64,000 bases of DNA from NCBI RefSeq assembly GCF_015533855.1, contig NZ_AP024154.1, positions 2,548,501 through 2,612,500 of the forward strand, written 5' to 3'. The notes under the pieces were generated by a model. That model had not been told where the DNA came from. It saw only the letters and a program-made list of their open reading frames with translations, and did no database searches. Position 1 is the first letter of the stretch, and each line of letters begins with the position of its first letter. The translations under genes and the position numbers were made by a program. The stretch comes from Echinicola sp. 20G (lineage in GTDB: Bacteria > Bacteroidota > Bacteroidia > Cytophagales > Cyclobacteriaceae). Positions 17,169 through 26,334 of the stretch are shown piece after piece.

Positions 17169-17813
17169 TTATTGTTTCCAGGTGTCTGGAGAAGTTCTCC
17201 ATTCTGCCAGGGATTTTAAATCTTCATCCGAAGCGTAATTATCAGCTACTGCCTGAGGAAGCATAGCTTCATAATCACTCAAGCAAATCAACTTCACATT
17301 GGCACTCTCAAAATTCTGACGGGCTACATCGAAGCCATAAGTAAAGATGGCTGCCATACCCAAAACCTCAAAACCACTGGCTTTAAGTGCTTCTACTGCT
17401 TTGAGTGAACTGCCTCCAGTGGATACCAAGTCTTCAATGACCACTACTTTTTGGCCTTTGGTTACTTTGCCTTCGATCATGTTTTCCATGCCATGTCCTT
17501 TTGGTTTGGACCTGACATAGATGAATGGTAAGCCCATTTCCTCAGCGATAAGTGCTCCTTGAGGAATCCCGGCAGTAGCCACGCCAGCAATACCTTCAGC
17601 ATCAGGGAAGTTTTTTTTGATTACTTCTACCAATTGGTTTTTGATATAAGTTCTTACCTCAGGAAATGAAAGAGATAATCTGTTGTCACAATAGATGGGA
17701 GATTTCCAGCCTGAAGCCCAGGTAAAAGGTTGGTTGGGCTGTAATCTAATGGCTTTGATATCGAGTAGTTTGCGGGCAACTTGTCCCGCGGTATCTTTGC
17801 TATATAATTCCAT
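17169..17813 (-). CDS. pyrE: Orotate phosphoribosyltransferase
   Basis: Converts orotate and PRPP to orotidine 5'-monophosphate in de novo pyrimidine synthesis, cytoplasmic. At 214 residues it has the usual length. The PRPP-binding motif VVVIEDLVSTGGSSLKAVEAL is clear (about 121-141). The N-terminal FTWASGWKSPIYCDNR and the catalytic loop RSKPKGHGMENMIEG are typical of the family. It is transcribed divergently from the NUDIX gene at 17.9 kb and ends at a hairpin. No other pyrimidine genes are nearby. Confidence 0.96.
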   Translation of the reverse strand: MELYSKDTAGQVARKLLDIKAIRLQPNQPFTWASGWKSPIYCDNRLSLSFPEVRTYIKNQLVEVIKKNFPDAEGIAGVATAGIPQGALIAEEMGLPFIYVRSKPKGHGMENMIEGKVTKGQKVVVIEDLVSTGGSSLKAVEALKASGFEVLGMAAIFTYGFDVARQNFESANVKLICLSDYEAMLPQAVADNYASDEDLKSLAEWRTSPDTWKQ

Positions 17814-17896
17814 GCCTCAAAAATAATTCATAAAAATGTATTGGCGGTTGTGATGGCTGATAATTTTATGCATTTTTGGTTTGAAATGACAGTGAT

Positions 17897-18583
17897 ATGA
17901 GAATTTTCATCAATGACAAGCCATTAGACATTCTTTCACCTATGCATTTGCCGCAGGATAGGACATTTGAATGTGTTTACGATAATCCTAAAGATTTACC
18001 GCCTTATGCTGATTTTCATGATGATGTATTGATCGCTCACCCTTCTCACGACATTATCATTAAGCTTTTGTACTTGCTCAGGACCAGAAAACTAAAGGAT
18101 CTTGATTCCATTACCATTGTTTCGGAGGATGAAAATGCTTTGAAGAAATTTATCAAAAGTAGATTCAACATTATTAAGGCAGCTGGAGGAGTGGTAACCA
18201 AAGGGGAAAAGGTGTTGTTTATTCACCGATTAGGAAAGTGGGATTTGCCCAAGGGTAAATTTGAAAAAGGTGAATCTCCGGAGCAATGTGCTGTTCGTGA
18301 AGTAGAAGAGGAATGCGCGATTACGGTGAAGAGGGGTGAAGAAATCTGTAAAACCTGGCATACTTACACGCACAATAGGAAGAGTATCCTGAAAAAAACC
18401 TATTGGTATGCGATGGAAGTGAAAGATGATAGCAAGATGAAGCCACAAACTGAGGAAGGTATTGATGATATCAAGTGGCTGATGCATCATGAAGCCAAGA
18501 TAGCCTTGGTCAATTCATATCCTTCAATGCGGTACCTTTATAAGAAGTTTTTGAAAATGGTGCCTAAGGTTCAGACCTCGTAA
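17897..18583 (+). CDS. NUDIX hydrolase with N-terminal extension
   Basis: A 228-residue protein. The C-terminal two thirds form a NUDIX domain with the box GKFEKGESPEQCAVREVEEECAI (GX5EX7REVXEEXXI-like, about 121-144). It hydrolyses a nucleoside-diphosphate-linked substrate that cannot be named from sequence. The first ~90 residues are an extra alpha/beta segment seen in Bacteroidota NUDIX proteins of this type. The last 13 bases overlap the 3' end of coaD on the opposite strand. Confidence 0.88.
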   Translation: MRIFINDKPLDILSPMHLPQDRTFECVYDNPKDLPPYADFHDDVLIAHPSHDIIIKLLYLLRTRKLKDLDSITIVSEDENALKKFIKSRFNIIKAAGGVVTKGEKVLFIHRLGKWDLPKGKFEKGESPEQCAVREVEEECAITVKRGEEICKTWHTYTHNRKSILKKTYWYAMEVKDDSKMKPQTEEGIDDIKWLMHHEAKIALVNSYPSMRYLYKKFLKMVPKVQTS

Positions 18584-19026
18584 GGCAGGAATTCACTTAC
18601 ATTGCCACCATAACGGTGTACCTCCCTGATTACGGTTGAACTCACAGCGGCATATTGAGGGGAAGTGATCAGGAATACGGTCTCCAGGTTTTCGTTTAGA
18701 AACCTGTTCATTTGTGAAATGGTATTTTCATATTCAAAGTCAGTGGTGTTCCTCAATCCTCTAATCAAAAAGTTGGCTTCGTGTTTTTTGGCCAAGTTGG
18801 AGGTCAGTTCGTTATATACCACTACTTTGACATTGGGAGTGTCTTTATAAACACTTTCGATTTTTTTTACCATCAAGTCAATGTCAAAATACCTTGACTT
18901 TTTGGAGGAATTGTAGCCTATACTGATGACAATTTCGTCAAAGATGTCCAATCCTCTCATTACGATGTCATGGTGCCCATTGGTGTATGGGTCAAATGAT
19001 CCCGGGAAGATGGCTGTCTTTTTCAT
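18571..19026 (-). CDS. coaD: Phosphopantetheine adenylyltransferase
   Basis: Catalyses ATP + 4'-phosphopantetheine to dephospho-CoA in coenzyme A synthesis. At 151 residues it is slightly shorter than the common ~160. It has the nucleotidyltransferase motif GSFDPYTNGHHDI (TXGH variant, residues 9-21), the RGLRNTTDFEYE segment (91-102) and the ISSTXXR-type motif as VSSTVIREVHRYGG (127-140). It is the last gene of a minus-strand run with the DUF3822 gene (11-base gap) and a small anchored protein. Its 3' end overlaps the convergent NUDIX gene by 13 bases. Confidence 0.95.
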   Translation of the reverse strand: MKKTAIFPGSFDPYTNGHHDIVMRGLDIFDEIVISIGYNSSKKSRYFDIDLMVKKIESVYKDTPNVKVVVYNELTSNLAKKHEANFLIRGLRNTTDFEYENTISQMNRFLNENLETVFLITSPQYAAVSSTVIREVHRYGGNVSEFLPYEV

Positions 19027-19037
19027 TCGGATAGGTT

Positions 19038-19865
19038 TTAGTTTGTCCAGTATGCGGACAGCTTTTGGGTTTCTTTGAAGCTCTCTGCTCCCAAGAGATA
19101 GTTTTGGTTTGTCTTTGGTGTGCTTAATGCCAAGTTTTTGAAGTATTGATGAAGTACTTCTTCTTGTACATTGATATCGGTAAGATTGCCGAAAAGTGTA
19201 ATTTTACAGTGCATCCGATCAAAAGCCAACTGATGGAGAACACTAAAGGTATATTTTAAGAATTCCTGATTGCTGGAAACTTCAAACCTATTGAAGAACT
19301 TCAGTTCTTTATTGGAAAATCCAGCAACATAGATCTGATGGTCTTCAATGACCACGGAAATTTCCTGGTTGAGCATTTCGGATCTTTCATGAAGCAGGTA
19401 ATCCAATGCAATCACCGCACCATGTGCCATGTTTAAATCAGCAATCCTTTTAGAGAAGATTTTGGCCATGCTCTTTTCAAGTCCACCGACCACTACGGTT
19501 TTATTGTTGTCTACTCCGGTTTGGAAAACCTCATGGTCTTCTATAGGGGTGCTGAAGTTAAGATAAGTGTCTTTTTCATTGGGATCGAAAAGCATGCCTG
19601 GCACCAGACAAAAGCATTCATTAAAGACAAAAAGTGTGGCTTTAGCTTTGGAGGCACTGATGAAAGGGTCTTTTTTTAAGGTAAACTCCAGCTCTTCCAG
19701 TTCTACAAAAGGATAGGAGTTAACACCCATGATTGAATCGTTTTGGTTTTTGGCAATAACGATCAATTTTTCAGGGTATAATAAAAGCGATAAACTTGAT
19801 GTAGCTGTTACATCAAGTTTATCGCTATGAAATTCTGTATGTGTATTTTTAACGGTAGTCGTCAA
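19038..19865 (-). CDS. DUF3822 family protein
   Basis: A 275-residue Bacteroidota protein family with an ASKHA (actin/hexokinase-like) flavour and no known function. The reading starts at a TTG, 2 bases after the stop of the upstream gene; no ATG lies near the N-terminus. Visible segments are the N-terminal TATSSLSLLLYPEKLIVIAKN, a central HGAVIALDYLLHER and a C-terminal LAFDRMHCKITLFGNLTDI. It lies directly upstream of coaD, an arrangement I believe is conserved in the phylum. Confidence 0.8.
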   Translation of the reverse strand: MTTTVKNTHTEFHSDKLDVTATSSLSLLLYPEKLIVIAKNQNDSIMGVNSYPFVELEELEFTLKKDPFISASKAKATLFVFNECFCLVPGMLFDPNEKDTYLNFSTPIEDHEVFQTGVDNNKTVVVGGLEKSMAKIFSKRIADLNMAHGAVIALDYLLHERSEMLNQEISVVIEDHQIYVAGFSNKELKFFNRFEVSSNQEFLKYTFSVLHQLAFDRMHCKITLFGNLTDINVQEEVLHQYFKNLALSTPKTNQNYLLGAESFKETQKLSAYWTN

Positions 19866-19867
19866 AA

Positions 19868-20455
19868 TTATTCCCAGTTACCTGAAGTAGATGCGTCAGT
19901 TTTAGATCCTACTCTCAAGGCCTTTTCGTTGTTATTGGCTCTTCTAGTTGGATTTACTGGAGCAGGGTCTCTGATCTCAAATACATCGATCAAGATTTTG
20001 TTGGCACCTCTTTCGATTTTGTCAGCATGGAATTCAAAAGTTTCTCCACCTGAACCCGGTACAACATTGAGTGCTTCAAGGTTAAACTCTGGATATTTTC
20101 TTTCGTTGAAAAGAGAGTCCATCACGTTTACCGAACCTAAAGTGTCATAAGTAACAGTGATTTCTTCCTTACCATAATCCAATAGTTTAACTTCTTCAGA
20201 TTTCTGAACGATAAAAATTTGACCATCTTCAATGAACTTCTTCAATTCAGGCCAGCTTCCGGCATATTCACCATTGGAGGCGAGATAAGCGATTTCTGCA
20301 TCTCTTAGCATTTGTAGTTTTTCGATTACTCTTGCTTCGATACGTGCAATTCTCTTTTCTTCTTGCATTACATCGTCTACTCCTTTGTAGAGCTTATAAC
20401 CTACTGCAAGGGCAGCCAGTAGAAAGACAATAGATAAGATTCTAGTCAAATTCAT
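19868..20455 (-). CDS. Membrane-anchored protein of unknown function
   Basis: A 195-residue protein with one N-terminal hydrophobic segment (about 5-22, ILSIVFLLAALAVGYKLY) and a soluble part outside the membrane. The segment RIARIEARVIEKLQMLRDAEIAYLASNGEYAGSW resembles the N-terminal helix and loop of pilin-like or pseudopilin proteins, although no type IV leader peptide is visible. It starts the run with DUF3822 and coaD. Confidence 0.7.
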   Translation of the reverse strand: MNLTRILSIVFLLAALAVGYKLYKGVDDVMQEEKRIARIEARVIEKLQMLRDAEIAYLASNGEYAGSWPELKKFIEDGQIFIVQKSEEVKLLDYGKEEITVTYDTLGSVNVMDSLFNERKYPEFNLEALNVVPGSGGETFEFHADKIERGANKILIDVFEIRDPAPVNPTRRANNNEKALRVGSKTDASTSGNWE

Positions 20456-20508
20456 TTTTCAGTCGATTTATACTTCTTATATAAAGGTTGATGGTATATA
20501 ATAAGATG

Positions 20509-21012
20509 CTATTTTATGCATTTATTTTCAAAATTAAAATATCCTTTCCATATTCTTATATCATTGACCGATTTTATCTTCCAAAAAAGATGATGTTTTT
20601 CTTCTTTTTTTATTTCAGATATTTCCTCGATACTCATAAACTTAACTTCCTCAATGAGTTGCTTGTTTTCGGAGAGCTCCGGGTCAATTCCCTTGATTAG
20701 ATCCCCGGATTTTTTACTTACCTCAAAATACAGCTCAATGGCATGAAGAGGAGGTTGTAGGAATTCTGAAACGGTCAGGAATTTTTTCACTTCAATTTCC
20801 AAACCTGTTTCTTCCAGAAATTCCCGCTTAAGGTTGTCTGTAGCATTGGTGTTGTAATCCATTCCTCCACCGGGGACGTTCCAGAAACTTTTATTGAGGC
20901 CCATCTGGTGCTTGATCATCAATATTTTATCATTTTCAATGAGAACACCATTTACCCGGGTGCGCAATCTACCTCCAAATTTCTCGTTAATTTCTTTTTC
21001 TATATTCTGCAT
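20509..21012 (-). CDS. NUDIX hydrolase
   Basis: A 167-residue NUDIX protein. The box runs from GGGMDYNTNATDNLKREFLEETGLEI (about 49-74), matching GX5EX7REUXEEXGU except that the glutamate after GX5 is replaced (an Asn/Ala stretch). The metal-binding REFLEETG is intact. The substrate is unknown. It is divergent from the RecD-like helicase gene, with starts 22 bases apart. Confidence 0.85.
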   Translation of the reverse strand: MQNIEKEINEKFGGRLRTRVNGVLIENDKILMIKHQMGLNKSFWNVPGGGMDYNTNATDNLKREFLEETGLEIEVKKFLTVSEFLQPPLHAIELYFEVSKKSGDLIKGIDPELSENKQLIEEVKFMSIEEISEIKKEEKHHLFWKIKSVNDIRIWKGYFNFENKCIK

Positions 21013-21034
21013 ATTAGCTGTAGATTCGCTGTTG

Positions 21035-22465
21035 ATGAATAAAGATAAGGAACATATCCCAAAGCCATCTGCCCTGATCAGGCAAAATTTCCCTCATGAA
21101 CCGACGCAAGGCCAGCAGTATTTTTTTCAGCAAATGGATTTGTTTTTTGGAGAAGATATTGACCAAAAGCCTACTTTTATTTTGAGAGGGTATGCAGGTA
21201 CTGGAAAGACTTCGGTGATTGCGGCGGTAGTGAAATCCTTGTCCAAACTTAATTTCAGGTCATTGTTATTGGCACCAACAGGAAGGGCAGCCAAGGTGAT
21301 GTCTACTTATTCTGGAAGGATGGGCTTCACCATCCATAAAATCATTTATCGCCCCAAGAATGAGGAAGGAATGATGGGGGCTGGATTTGACCTGCAAAAG
21401 AATTATTATAAAAACACCGTATTCATAGTGGATGAAGCCTCCATGCTTGCGGATGATGCGATGGGCGGAAGTAACCTGTTGAGGGATTTGGTGCAGTTTG
21501 TCTTCCAACATCAATCGAACCGTTTGATTCTCATTGGAGACACGGCGCAGTTGCCACCGGTCAGTAGCAAAAACAGCCCGGCTCTGGATAAGAATTATCT
21601 GGTACATCACTATGGATTGGATGTGTTGGAGTCCGAGCTGACAGAAGTGATGCGGCAGCAACTTGATTCAGGAATCTTGTTTAATGCAACGACCCTCAGG
21701 TGTGAGGTGGTCAAAAAAGATCCGGTCATTTCTTTCCAGGTGAAAGGCTATCCTGACTTTTACCGCATGACCAGTGAGCGCTTGGAAGATGGCCTAAGGT
21801 ATGCTTATGATAAATATGGTGTGGAAAACACCATCGTCATTACCCGGTCCAACAAAACGGCGGTGCAGTACAACCAATATATCCGGCAAGCCATTCACTT
21901 TTATGAGGAGGAAATTTCCACGGGAGATATGTTGATGATCGTTAGAAACAATTATACTTATATGGCGGAGTCTGACAAGGTGAGTTTCCTGGCCAATGGT
22001 GATTTTGTGGAAGTGGTCAAGATCAGGTCATTTGAAGAGATGTACGGTTTGCGGTTTGCTACCTTGGAGTTAAGGTTGATTGATTACCCTGAAGAACCTT
22101 TTTTTGAAGCCAAGGTGATATTGGATACTTTGTACACCTCCTCCACTTCACTGGGCGCAGAAGAGTCTAGAGAGCTTTATCGGCAAGTGGTAGAGGATTA
22201 TGCCGGGGTGGAGAACAAGAAGGAGCGAAGGGAGTATATCAAAAAGGATCCTTATTTGAATGCCCTGCAGGTAAAGTTTGCATACGCCCTGACCTGTCAC
22301 AAAAGCCAAGGTGGGCAGTGGAGTGCTGTCTTTGTGGATCAAGGGTATGTGACCGAGGATCAGTTGGATACTGAATATATCCGCTGGTTGTATACTGCGC
22401 TGACGAGGGCCACGGATGAACTGTTTCTAGTGAATTTTAATCCGAAGTTTTTCGTTAATGCATAA
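21035..22465 (+). CDS. RecD-like ATP-dependent DNA helicase
   Basis: A 476-residue superfamily 1B helicase. Visible motifs are Walker A GYAGTGKTS (about 54-62), motif II VDEASML, motif III LIGDTAQLPPV and the C-terminal KSQGGQW with the final YTALTRATDELFLVNF (motifs V/VI), all typical of RecD/TraA-type 5'-3' helicases. It lacks RecBC partners nearby, so it is not part of a RecBCD operon. Bacteroidota carry such stand-alone ATP-dependent exodnases, presumably for DNA repair. The ATG at 21035 is chosen because the open frame before it overlaps the divergent NUDIX gene. Confidence 0.9.
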   Translation: MNKDKEHIPKPSALIRQNFPHEPTQGQQYFFQQMDLFFGEDIDQKPTFILRGYAGTGKTSVIAAVVKSLSKLNFRSLLLAPTGRAAKVMSTYSGRMGFTIHKIIYRPKNEEGMMGAGFDLQKNYYKNTVFIVDEASMLADDAMGGSNLLRDLVQFVFQHQSNRLILIGDTAQLPPVSSKNSPALDKNYLVHHYGLDVLESELTEVMRQQLDSGILFNATTLRCEVVKKDPVISFQVKGYPDFYRMTSERLEDGLRYAYDKYGVENTIVITRSNKTAVQYNQYIRQAIHFYEEEISTGDMLMIVRNNYTYMAESDKVSFLANGDFVEVVKIRSFEEMYGLRFATLELRLIDYPEEPFFEAKVILDTLYTSSTSLGAEESRELYRQVVEDYAGVENKKERREYIKKDPYLNALQVKFAYALTCHKSQGGQWSAVFVDQGYVTEDQLDTEYIRWLYTALTRATDELFLVNFNPKFFVNA

Positions 22466-22506
22466 AGCTTGACTAGAAAATTGGTCAGATAATTTCTCGT
22501 CAACTT
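22466..22506 (+). other. Imperfect hairpin after the helicase gene
   Basis: Arms TTGACTAGAAAATT and AATTTCTCGTCAA pair with one mismatch and one bulge directly after the stop. No T-run follows, so it may stabilise the mRNA or be a weak terminator. Confidence 0.3.
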
Positions 22507-22641
22507 GATTATTCATTAAAAAATCGAAACTTTTACAATTGGAATCGTTCTAAAGAAAGGGGCAATATGCGAAAGTGAAGTCCCGTTTTGGAATGGTAAT
22601 TGAGAACAGACTTAATAGTTAGCAATTAAATACAAACTAAG

Positions 22642-23067
22642 ATGAAAAAGTTAATTCTAGTGTTTGTCGTTGCTTTTGCTGCAATTGCAGTTCAGGCACA
22701 GGCGCAAGGTGTGGCTGAAAAAGCCGAAGCCAAGAAAGAAGAGGTGAAAGGCCCAGTGATCACCTTTGAAGAAACCGAAAAGGACTTTGGTGAAATCACA
22801 CAAGGAACCAAGGTGGAGCATACTTTTAAGTTTACCAATACGGGAACTGAAGTGTTGAAGCTCTCCAATGTCGCAGCTACTTGTGGCTGTACGGTGCCTA
22901 AGTGGCCAAAAGAGCCTATCGCTCCAGGGAAGTCTGGTGAAATTAAAGTAACCTTTAATTCAGCTGGAAAAATGGGCAACCAAAGAAGTATCGTAAGAAT
23001 TTACTCCAATGCTTCTGAACCCATTGAGAAAGTAGCTTTGATTTCAAACGTTATTAAGAAAGGTTAA
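22642..23067 (+). CDS. Secreted DUF1573 domain protein
   Basis: A 141-residue exported protein with a signal peptide (MKKLILVFVVAFAAIAVQAQAQ) and one DUF1573 domain, an immunoglobulin-like fold common in Bacteroidota. Conserved features are the DFGEITQGTKVEHTFKFTNTG strand pair, AATCGCTVP and the final SIVRIYSNASEP. DUF1573 proteins are periplasmic or surface-associated and have no assigned enzyme activity. It is monocistronic between the helicase gene and a palindromic terminator. Confidence 0.9.
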   Translation: MKKLILVFVVAFAAIAVQAQAQGVAEKAEAKKEEVKGPVITFEETEKDFGEITQGTKVEHTFKFTNTGTEVLKLSNVAATCGCTVPKWPKEPIAPGKSGEIKVTFNSAGKMGNQRSIVRIYSNASEPIEKVALISNVIKKG

Positions 23068-23092
23068 TCAAGCCTTTTACCATACATTAACC

Positions 23093-23120
23093 AAAAGCAG
23101 GACTTTAAAGTCCTGCTTTT
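23093..23120. terminator. Bidirectional palindromic terminator
   Basis: Perfect 28-base palindrome AAAAGCAGGACTTT / AAAGTCCTGCTTTT, followed by more T on the plus strand. It lies between the DUF1573 gene and the convergent DUF294 gene. Confidence 0.9.
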
Positions 23121-23138
23121 TTTATGCCTGGATTTTCA

Positions 23139-25028
23139 TTAAAAGATGGTATTGGTAAAAGCTATCTTGACCTTCATCTGAAAGTTTTTGATCACTTTGA
23201 AGATCTCTATCAGGGTGACTTTTTCAATTTTGGTAAGACTTTCTATGCTGACAAAGTTTTCAGGTTCTACCTTATCCAGCATGATTTGTTTTGCTTGTCG
23301 GTCTAACCTGAGCCCCATCAGGTAATAATAGGCCTGTTTAAGCTCTAAAAGTTCTTCTTCGGTGATGATGTCATTCTCCGCCAAGGCTTCCAATCTTTTA
23401 CCGGTATTGGTGAGGAAGATTTTGTTTTTTAAAGCAAACACTCGGGTGATGTCCACTATTGGTGTCATGGCTTTTTTGATATCAAACACTTTTTGTTCTC
23501 CTACCGTAAAGGTCCTGATTCCGCGGAAGAAAGTCAGGGGCGGCTCATATTGCAAAGCATTAGTGGCCATGTTATAGAAAAACCTTTCCAAGGGAGCTTC
23601 CAATTGCTGTCCCATGTATTCATGGAGTTCGTCCAAAATACTGAAATCACCATAAATGGGCCTTTTATCAAAAAAGGTGGAATACTTCATGACCGTTTCT
23701 TGGGTAGATTCCATCATCCAAGCGTCATAGTTGCGCTTCCAATGGGAGAGAGAATGGGTCCATTTGGGGTTTTTAGCCATAAAGCCTCCCTTGCAAAAGC
23801 TAAAGCCTATGGCGTTAAGGTTTTCGGATACCTTATCTGCAAAGTCCAAGAAATACTCCCTGACAAGTTCCCTTTGTTCATTGGCTTTGTCTTCATAGAT
23901 GATGGCATTGTCCTGGTCGGTTTTGAGGGTTTGCTCCTTTCTTCCCTCACTGCCTAAAGTCATAAAAACAAACTTGGACGGGGGAGGTCCCACCTGATGG
24001 ATGACATCATCGATGACACGCAAGGCAATGGTGTCCGACACCGTGGTGACGACTTCATTTACCGTTTCGGACCTGACGCCCCTTTGCAGGAGTTGTTCCA
24101 CAATGGCCGGAACCTGGGCCCACTTTTCCTTAAGTTCAGGGATGGAAGTGGCCTGTTTTACGGACTGGATAAACAGGAAAGGAGATTGGGACTGCTCACT
24201 TAATAATTTATTCCTGGAGATAAAGCCGACATATTTCCCGTTTTTGGAAACCAAGAGGTACCTTGTTTTGGTCTGGAACATCAGGAGGAGGGATTCATAA
24301 ATATAGGCCTCTGTGTCAATGGAAACCATATCGCTTTTCATGACTTCCCGAATAGGTGCAGAAGTAGGCATGTTTTTCCCAATCACCAGGTCCCTTAAGG
24401 TGATGTCTGTAGCATAGCCCACGATCTCCCCAGCGTCATTGGTGACAAAGATACAACTGGTCTTTTCCTCAGTCATCAGCTGGGCTGCTTCCATAATGGG
24501 GGTGTTTTCTGGACAAGTGACCAGTTCCCTTGGGTTTAGCGCATCCACTTTGTGTGCATAAAAACTATCCGAGGTAATGTTGTTTTGCTGGGGATAGTAA
24601 GTGGCTCCCTTGATAAAGTGGACAAACTCCGGATCTAACATTCTTTCTCCAAACTCTCTGACGAAATGGTTTCTAAAAGAGGGTGCCTCTTCGCAGAGTT
24701 TGAAGAAGTCGTCTTTTCCGATTCTCAGGACTTTGGTGTCCGGGAGGGTGTCCACCGTTTGAAGAGAAATGCCTTTGTTATAGAGGTAGGAGATGCCTCC
24801 GAACCACACGCCAGGCCCATAAATTTCCACCCTGCGTTTTTTTTGGTTTCGGTCGTAGAAATACCCCTCGTAACCACCCTCCAGAACAAAGTCAAAACCT
24901 TCCATGCCAGAGTGGTTCTGGAGGTAAAGCCGATGTGCTTTGGGATAGGCTACATCCTTGAACAATGGCCTGAGCCATGTTTTGGTTTCATCAGGAAGAG
25001 ACTGAAAGGGGGCGGTGGAATCCAACAT
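23139..25028 (-). CDS. cNMP-binding, CBS and DUF294 nucleotidyltransferase-like protein
   Basis: A 629-residue cytoplasmic protein. The order is a cyclic-nucleotide-binding domain (about 1-145), two CBS domains (about 165-285), a DUF294 putative nucleotidyltransferase domain (about 315-445, with GSEGRKEQTLKTDQDNAIIY giving the GS and DxD metal motif) and a DUF294 C-terminal helical substrate-binding domain (about 480-610). This is a known architecture of predicted signal-transduction proteins resembling GlnD-like nucleotidyltransferases. Target and ligand are unknown. It stands alone between a terminator and the divergent HAD gene. Confidence 0.9.
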   Translation of the reverse strand: MLDSTAPFQSLPDETKTWLRPLFKDVAYPKAHRLYLQNHSGMEGFDFVLEGGYEGYFYDRNQKKRRVEIYGPGVWFGGISYLYNKGISLQTVDTLPDTKVLRIGKDDFFKLCEEAPSFRNHFVREFGERMLDPEFVHFIKGATYYPQQNNITSDSFYAHKVDALNPRELVTCPENTPIMEAAQLMTEEKTSCIFVTNDAGEIVGYATDITLRDLVIGKNMPTSAPIREVMKSDMVSIDTEAYIYESLLLMFQTKTRYLLVSKNGKYVGFISRNKLLSEQSQSPFLFIQSVKQATSIPELKEKWAQVPAIVEQLLQRGVRSETVNEVVTTVSDTIALRVIDDVIHQVGPPPSKFVFMTLGSEGRKEQTLKTDQDNAIIYEDKANEQRELVREYFLDFADKVSENLNAIGFSFCKGGFMAKNPKWTHSLSHWKRNYDAWMMESTQETVMKYSTFFDKRPIYGDFSILDELHEYMGQQLEAPLERFFYNMATNALQYEPPLTFFRGIRTFTVGEQKVFDIKKAMTPIVDITRVFALKNKIFLTNTGKRLEALAENDIITEEELLELKQAYYYLMGLRLDRQAKQIMLDKVEPENFVSIESLTKIEKVTLIEIFKVIKNFQMKVKIAFTNTIF

Positions 25029-25237
25029 GGACGCTTTTTTTTAATTGATTTATCAAAAATGTGAAATTCCTCAGTTTAAACTAAAGTACTTGAGTTCCCC
25101 ATAAAGTACAAAGCTTTTGGGCAGAATATAGGATAGTGGATGATAAAAATATAATTCGTGCCTTTGCCCAGAACCTTTTTTTGGGGCTAAATGTTTATTC
25201 AACTTATTCAAAGCTACTAGAAAACCATTTTACAACC

Positions 25238-25900
25238 ATGAGCAATAAAGAATTGACGTTTATTTTTGATATGAATGGGACGATCATTGATGACATGCAC
25301 TTCCACACCAAGGCATGGCATAAGCTGTTCAATGAAGATTTGGGCGCTACCATTTCCTGGGATGATGTGAAGTTGGAAATGTATGGCAAGAACCCCGAAG
25401 TATTGGATCGGGTATTTGGCCAAGGATATTTTTCTGAAAATGAGGCGGCCAAATGGTCCATGGAGAAGGAAAGAAGGTACCAAGAGGAGTACTTGCCTCA
25501 TTTGGCCTTGATCAAAGGCTTGGACACTTTCTTTGAAAAGGCACAAGCAGCAGGGGTCAGAATGGCCATTGGATCAGCCGCGATTCCCTATAATGTAGAC
25601 TTTGTGTTGGACAACCTTAATATCAGAAAGTACTTTTCTACCATAATCACAGCTGATGATGTAAAGGTCAGCAAACCTCATCCGGAAACCTTCCAGCTCG
25701 GTGCGGAGGCTTTGGGTGTGGAGCCAGAAGACTGTATCGTTTTCGAGGATGCCCCCAAAGGCGTGGAGGCTGCCCAGAATGCCGGGATGAAAGCCGTGGT
25801 GCTGACCACCGCCCACCCCAAAGAAGATTTCGAGCAGTATCACAATATCCTGGCCTTTATCGAAGATTATGAAGATCCGTTTATCAAAGATTTGATTTAA
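25238..25900 (+). CDS. HAD family hydrolase (beta-phosphoglucomutase-like)
   Basis: A 220-residue subfamily IA HAD protein. Motif I is FDMNGTIID (7-15), motif II GSAA (about 105), motif III the KPHPETF lysine region and motif IV FEDAPKGVEAA. The cap domain lies at about residues 20-85. Known relatives are phosphatases or beta-phosphoglucomutases. In motif I the second catalytic Asp (normally DxD) is Asn (DMN), which would weaken acid/base catalysis. The ATG at 25238 is chosen by the position of the domain; the frame extends upstream without resemblance to the family. Confidence 0.85.
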   Translation: MSNKELTFIFDMNGTIIDDMHFHTKAWHKLFNEDLGATISWDDVKLEMYGKNPEVLDRVFGQGYFSENEAAKWSMEKERRYQEEYLPHLALIKGLDTFFEKAQAAGVRMAIGSAAIPYNVDFVLDNLNIRKYFSTIITADDVKVSKPHPETFQLGAEALGVEPEDCIVFEDAPKGVEAAQNAGMKAVVLTTAHPKEDFEQYHNILAFIEDYEDPFIKDLI

Positions 25901-25915
25901 GGGGAGAGATAGATA

Positions 25916-25961
25916 AATACCCCTAAGAAGTAAATGCATAAGCTTACTTCTTAGGGGTATT
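25916..25961. terminator. Terminator after the HAD gene
   Basis: Stem AATACCCCTAAGAAGTAA / TTACTTCTTAGGGGTATT (18 perfect pairs) with a 10-base loop, followed by TTTATTAT. Confidence 0.88.
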
Positions 25962-26253
25962 TTATTATAAACAAACTCCTGTCATTACAGATTGGTGAGG
26001 ATAGGTTGAGGTAAGTAAAAATTACGCTCATTTCGATTCCTTTCAAGAAGTAGGTGGGGAGATCTGTCTTAATTGCCACAGAACATCAACCATACAATCC
26101 AAAAACCACCTTGCTTTTCCGCCCAATTGGCCAAAAACACAAAAGGGGAAAAGCTTTTTCCATAATTACCCCATTCCCACAATCAATTCGTTCAACACTG
26201 CATTAAGGCCTGCCTCATGTGGAGGTTTCCCGTTTTGGAAGGCTTGGGCTGTT
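25962..26253. other. Gene-free left flank of the accessory island
   Basis: About 290 bases without an open frame of interest or an RNA-like structure I recognise. It borders the leftmost attC-like palindrome and may contain degraded cassette or insertion remnants. Confidence 0.4.
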
Positions 26254-26334
26254 CCAGCCGTCATAACGTTCCGGCTAAAGAGAGTTGCCATCCCTTAGGG
26301 AAGTTATGATTGTTCAGCTATTGTTAGTGGCTGG
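26254..26334. repeat. attC-like imperfect palindrome A (island left end)
   Basis: About 81 bases that fold back on themselves. The outer arms are CCAGCC / GGCTGG, with inner arms TCATAACGTTCC / GGGAAGTTATGA. It abuts the stop codon of the RDD gene. The resemblance to sites B and C is in position and overall form rather than exact sequence, so this is the least certain of the three. Confidence 0.4.

Noticed and set aside
19827..20150. 107-residue open frame on the plus strand
   Set aside because: It lies antisense to the DUF3822 gene and the small anchored protein, which have coding character and family support.
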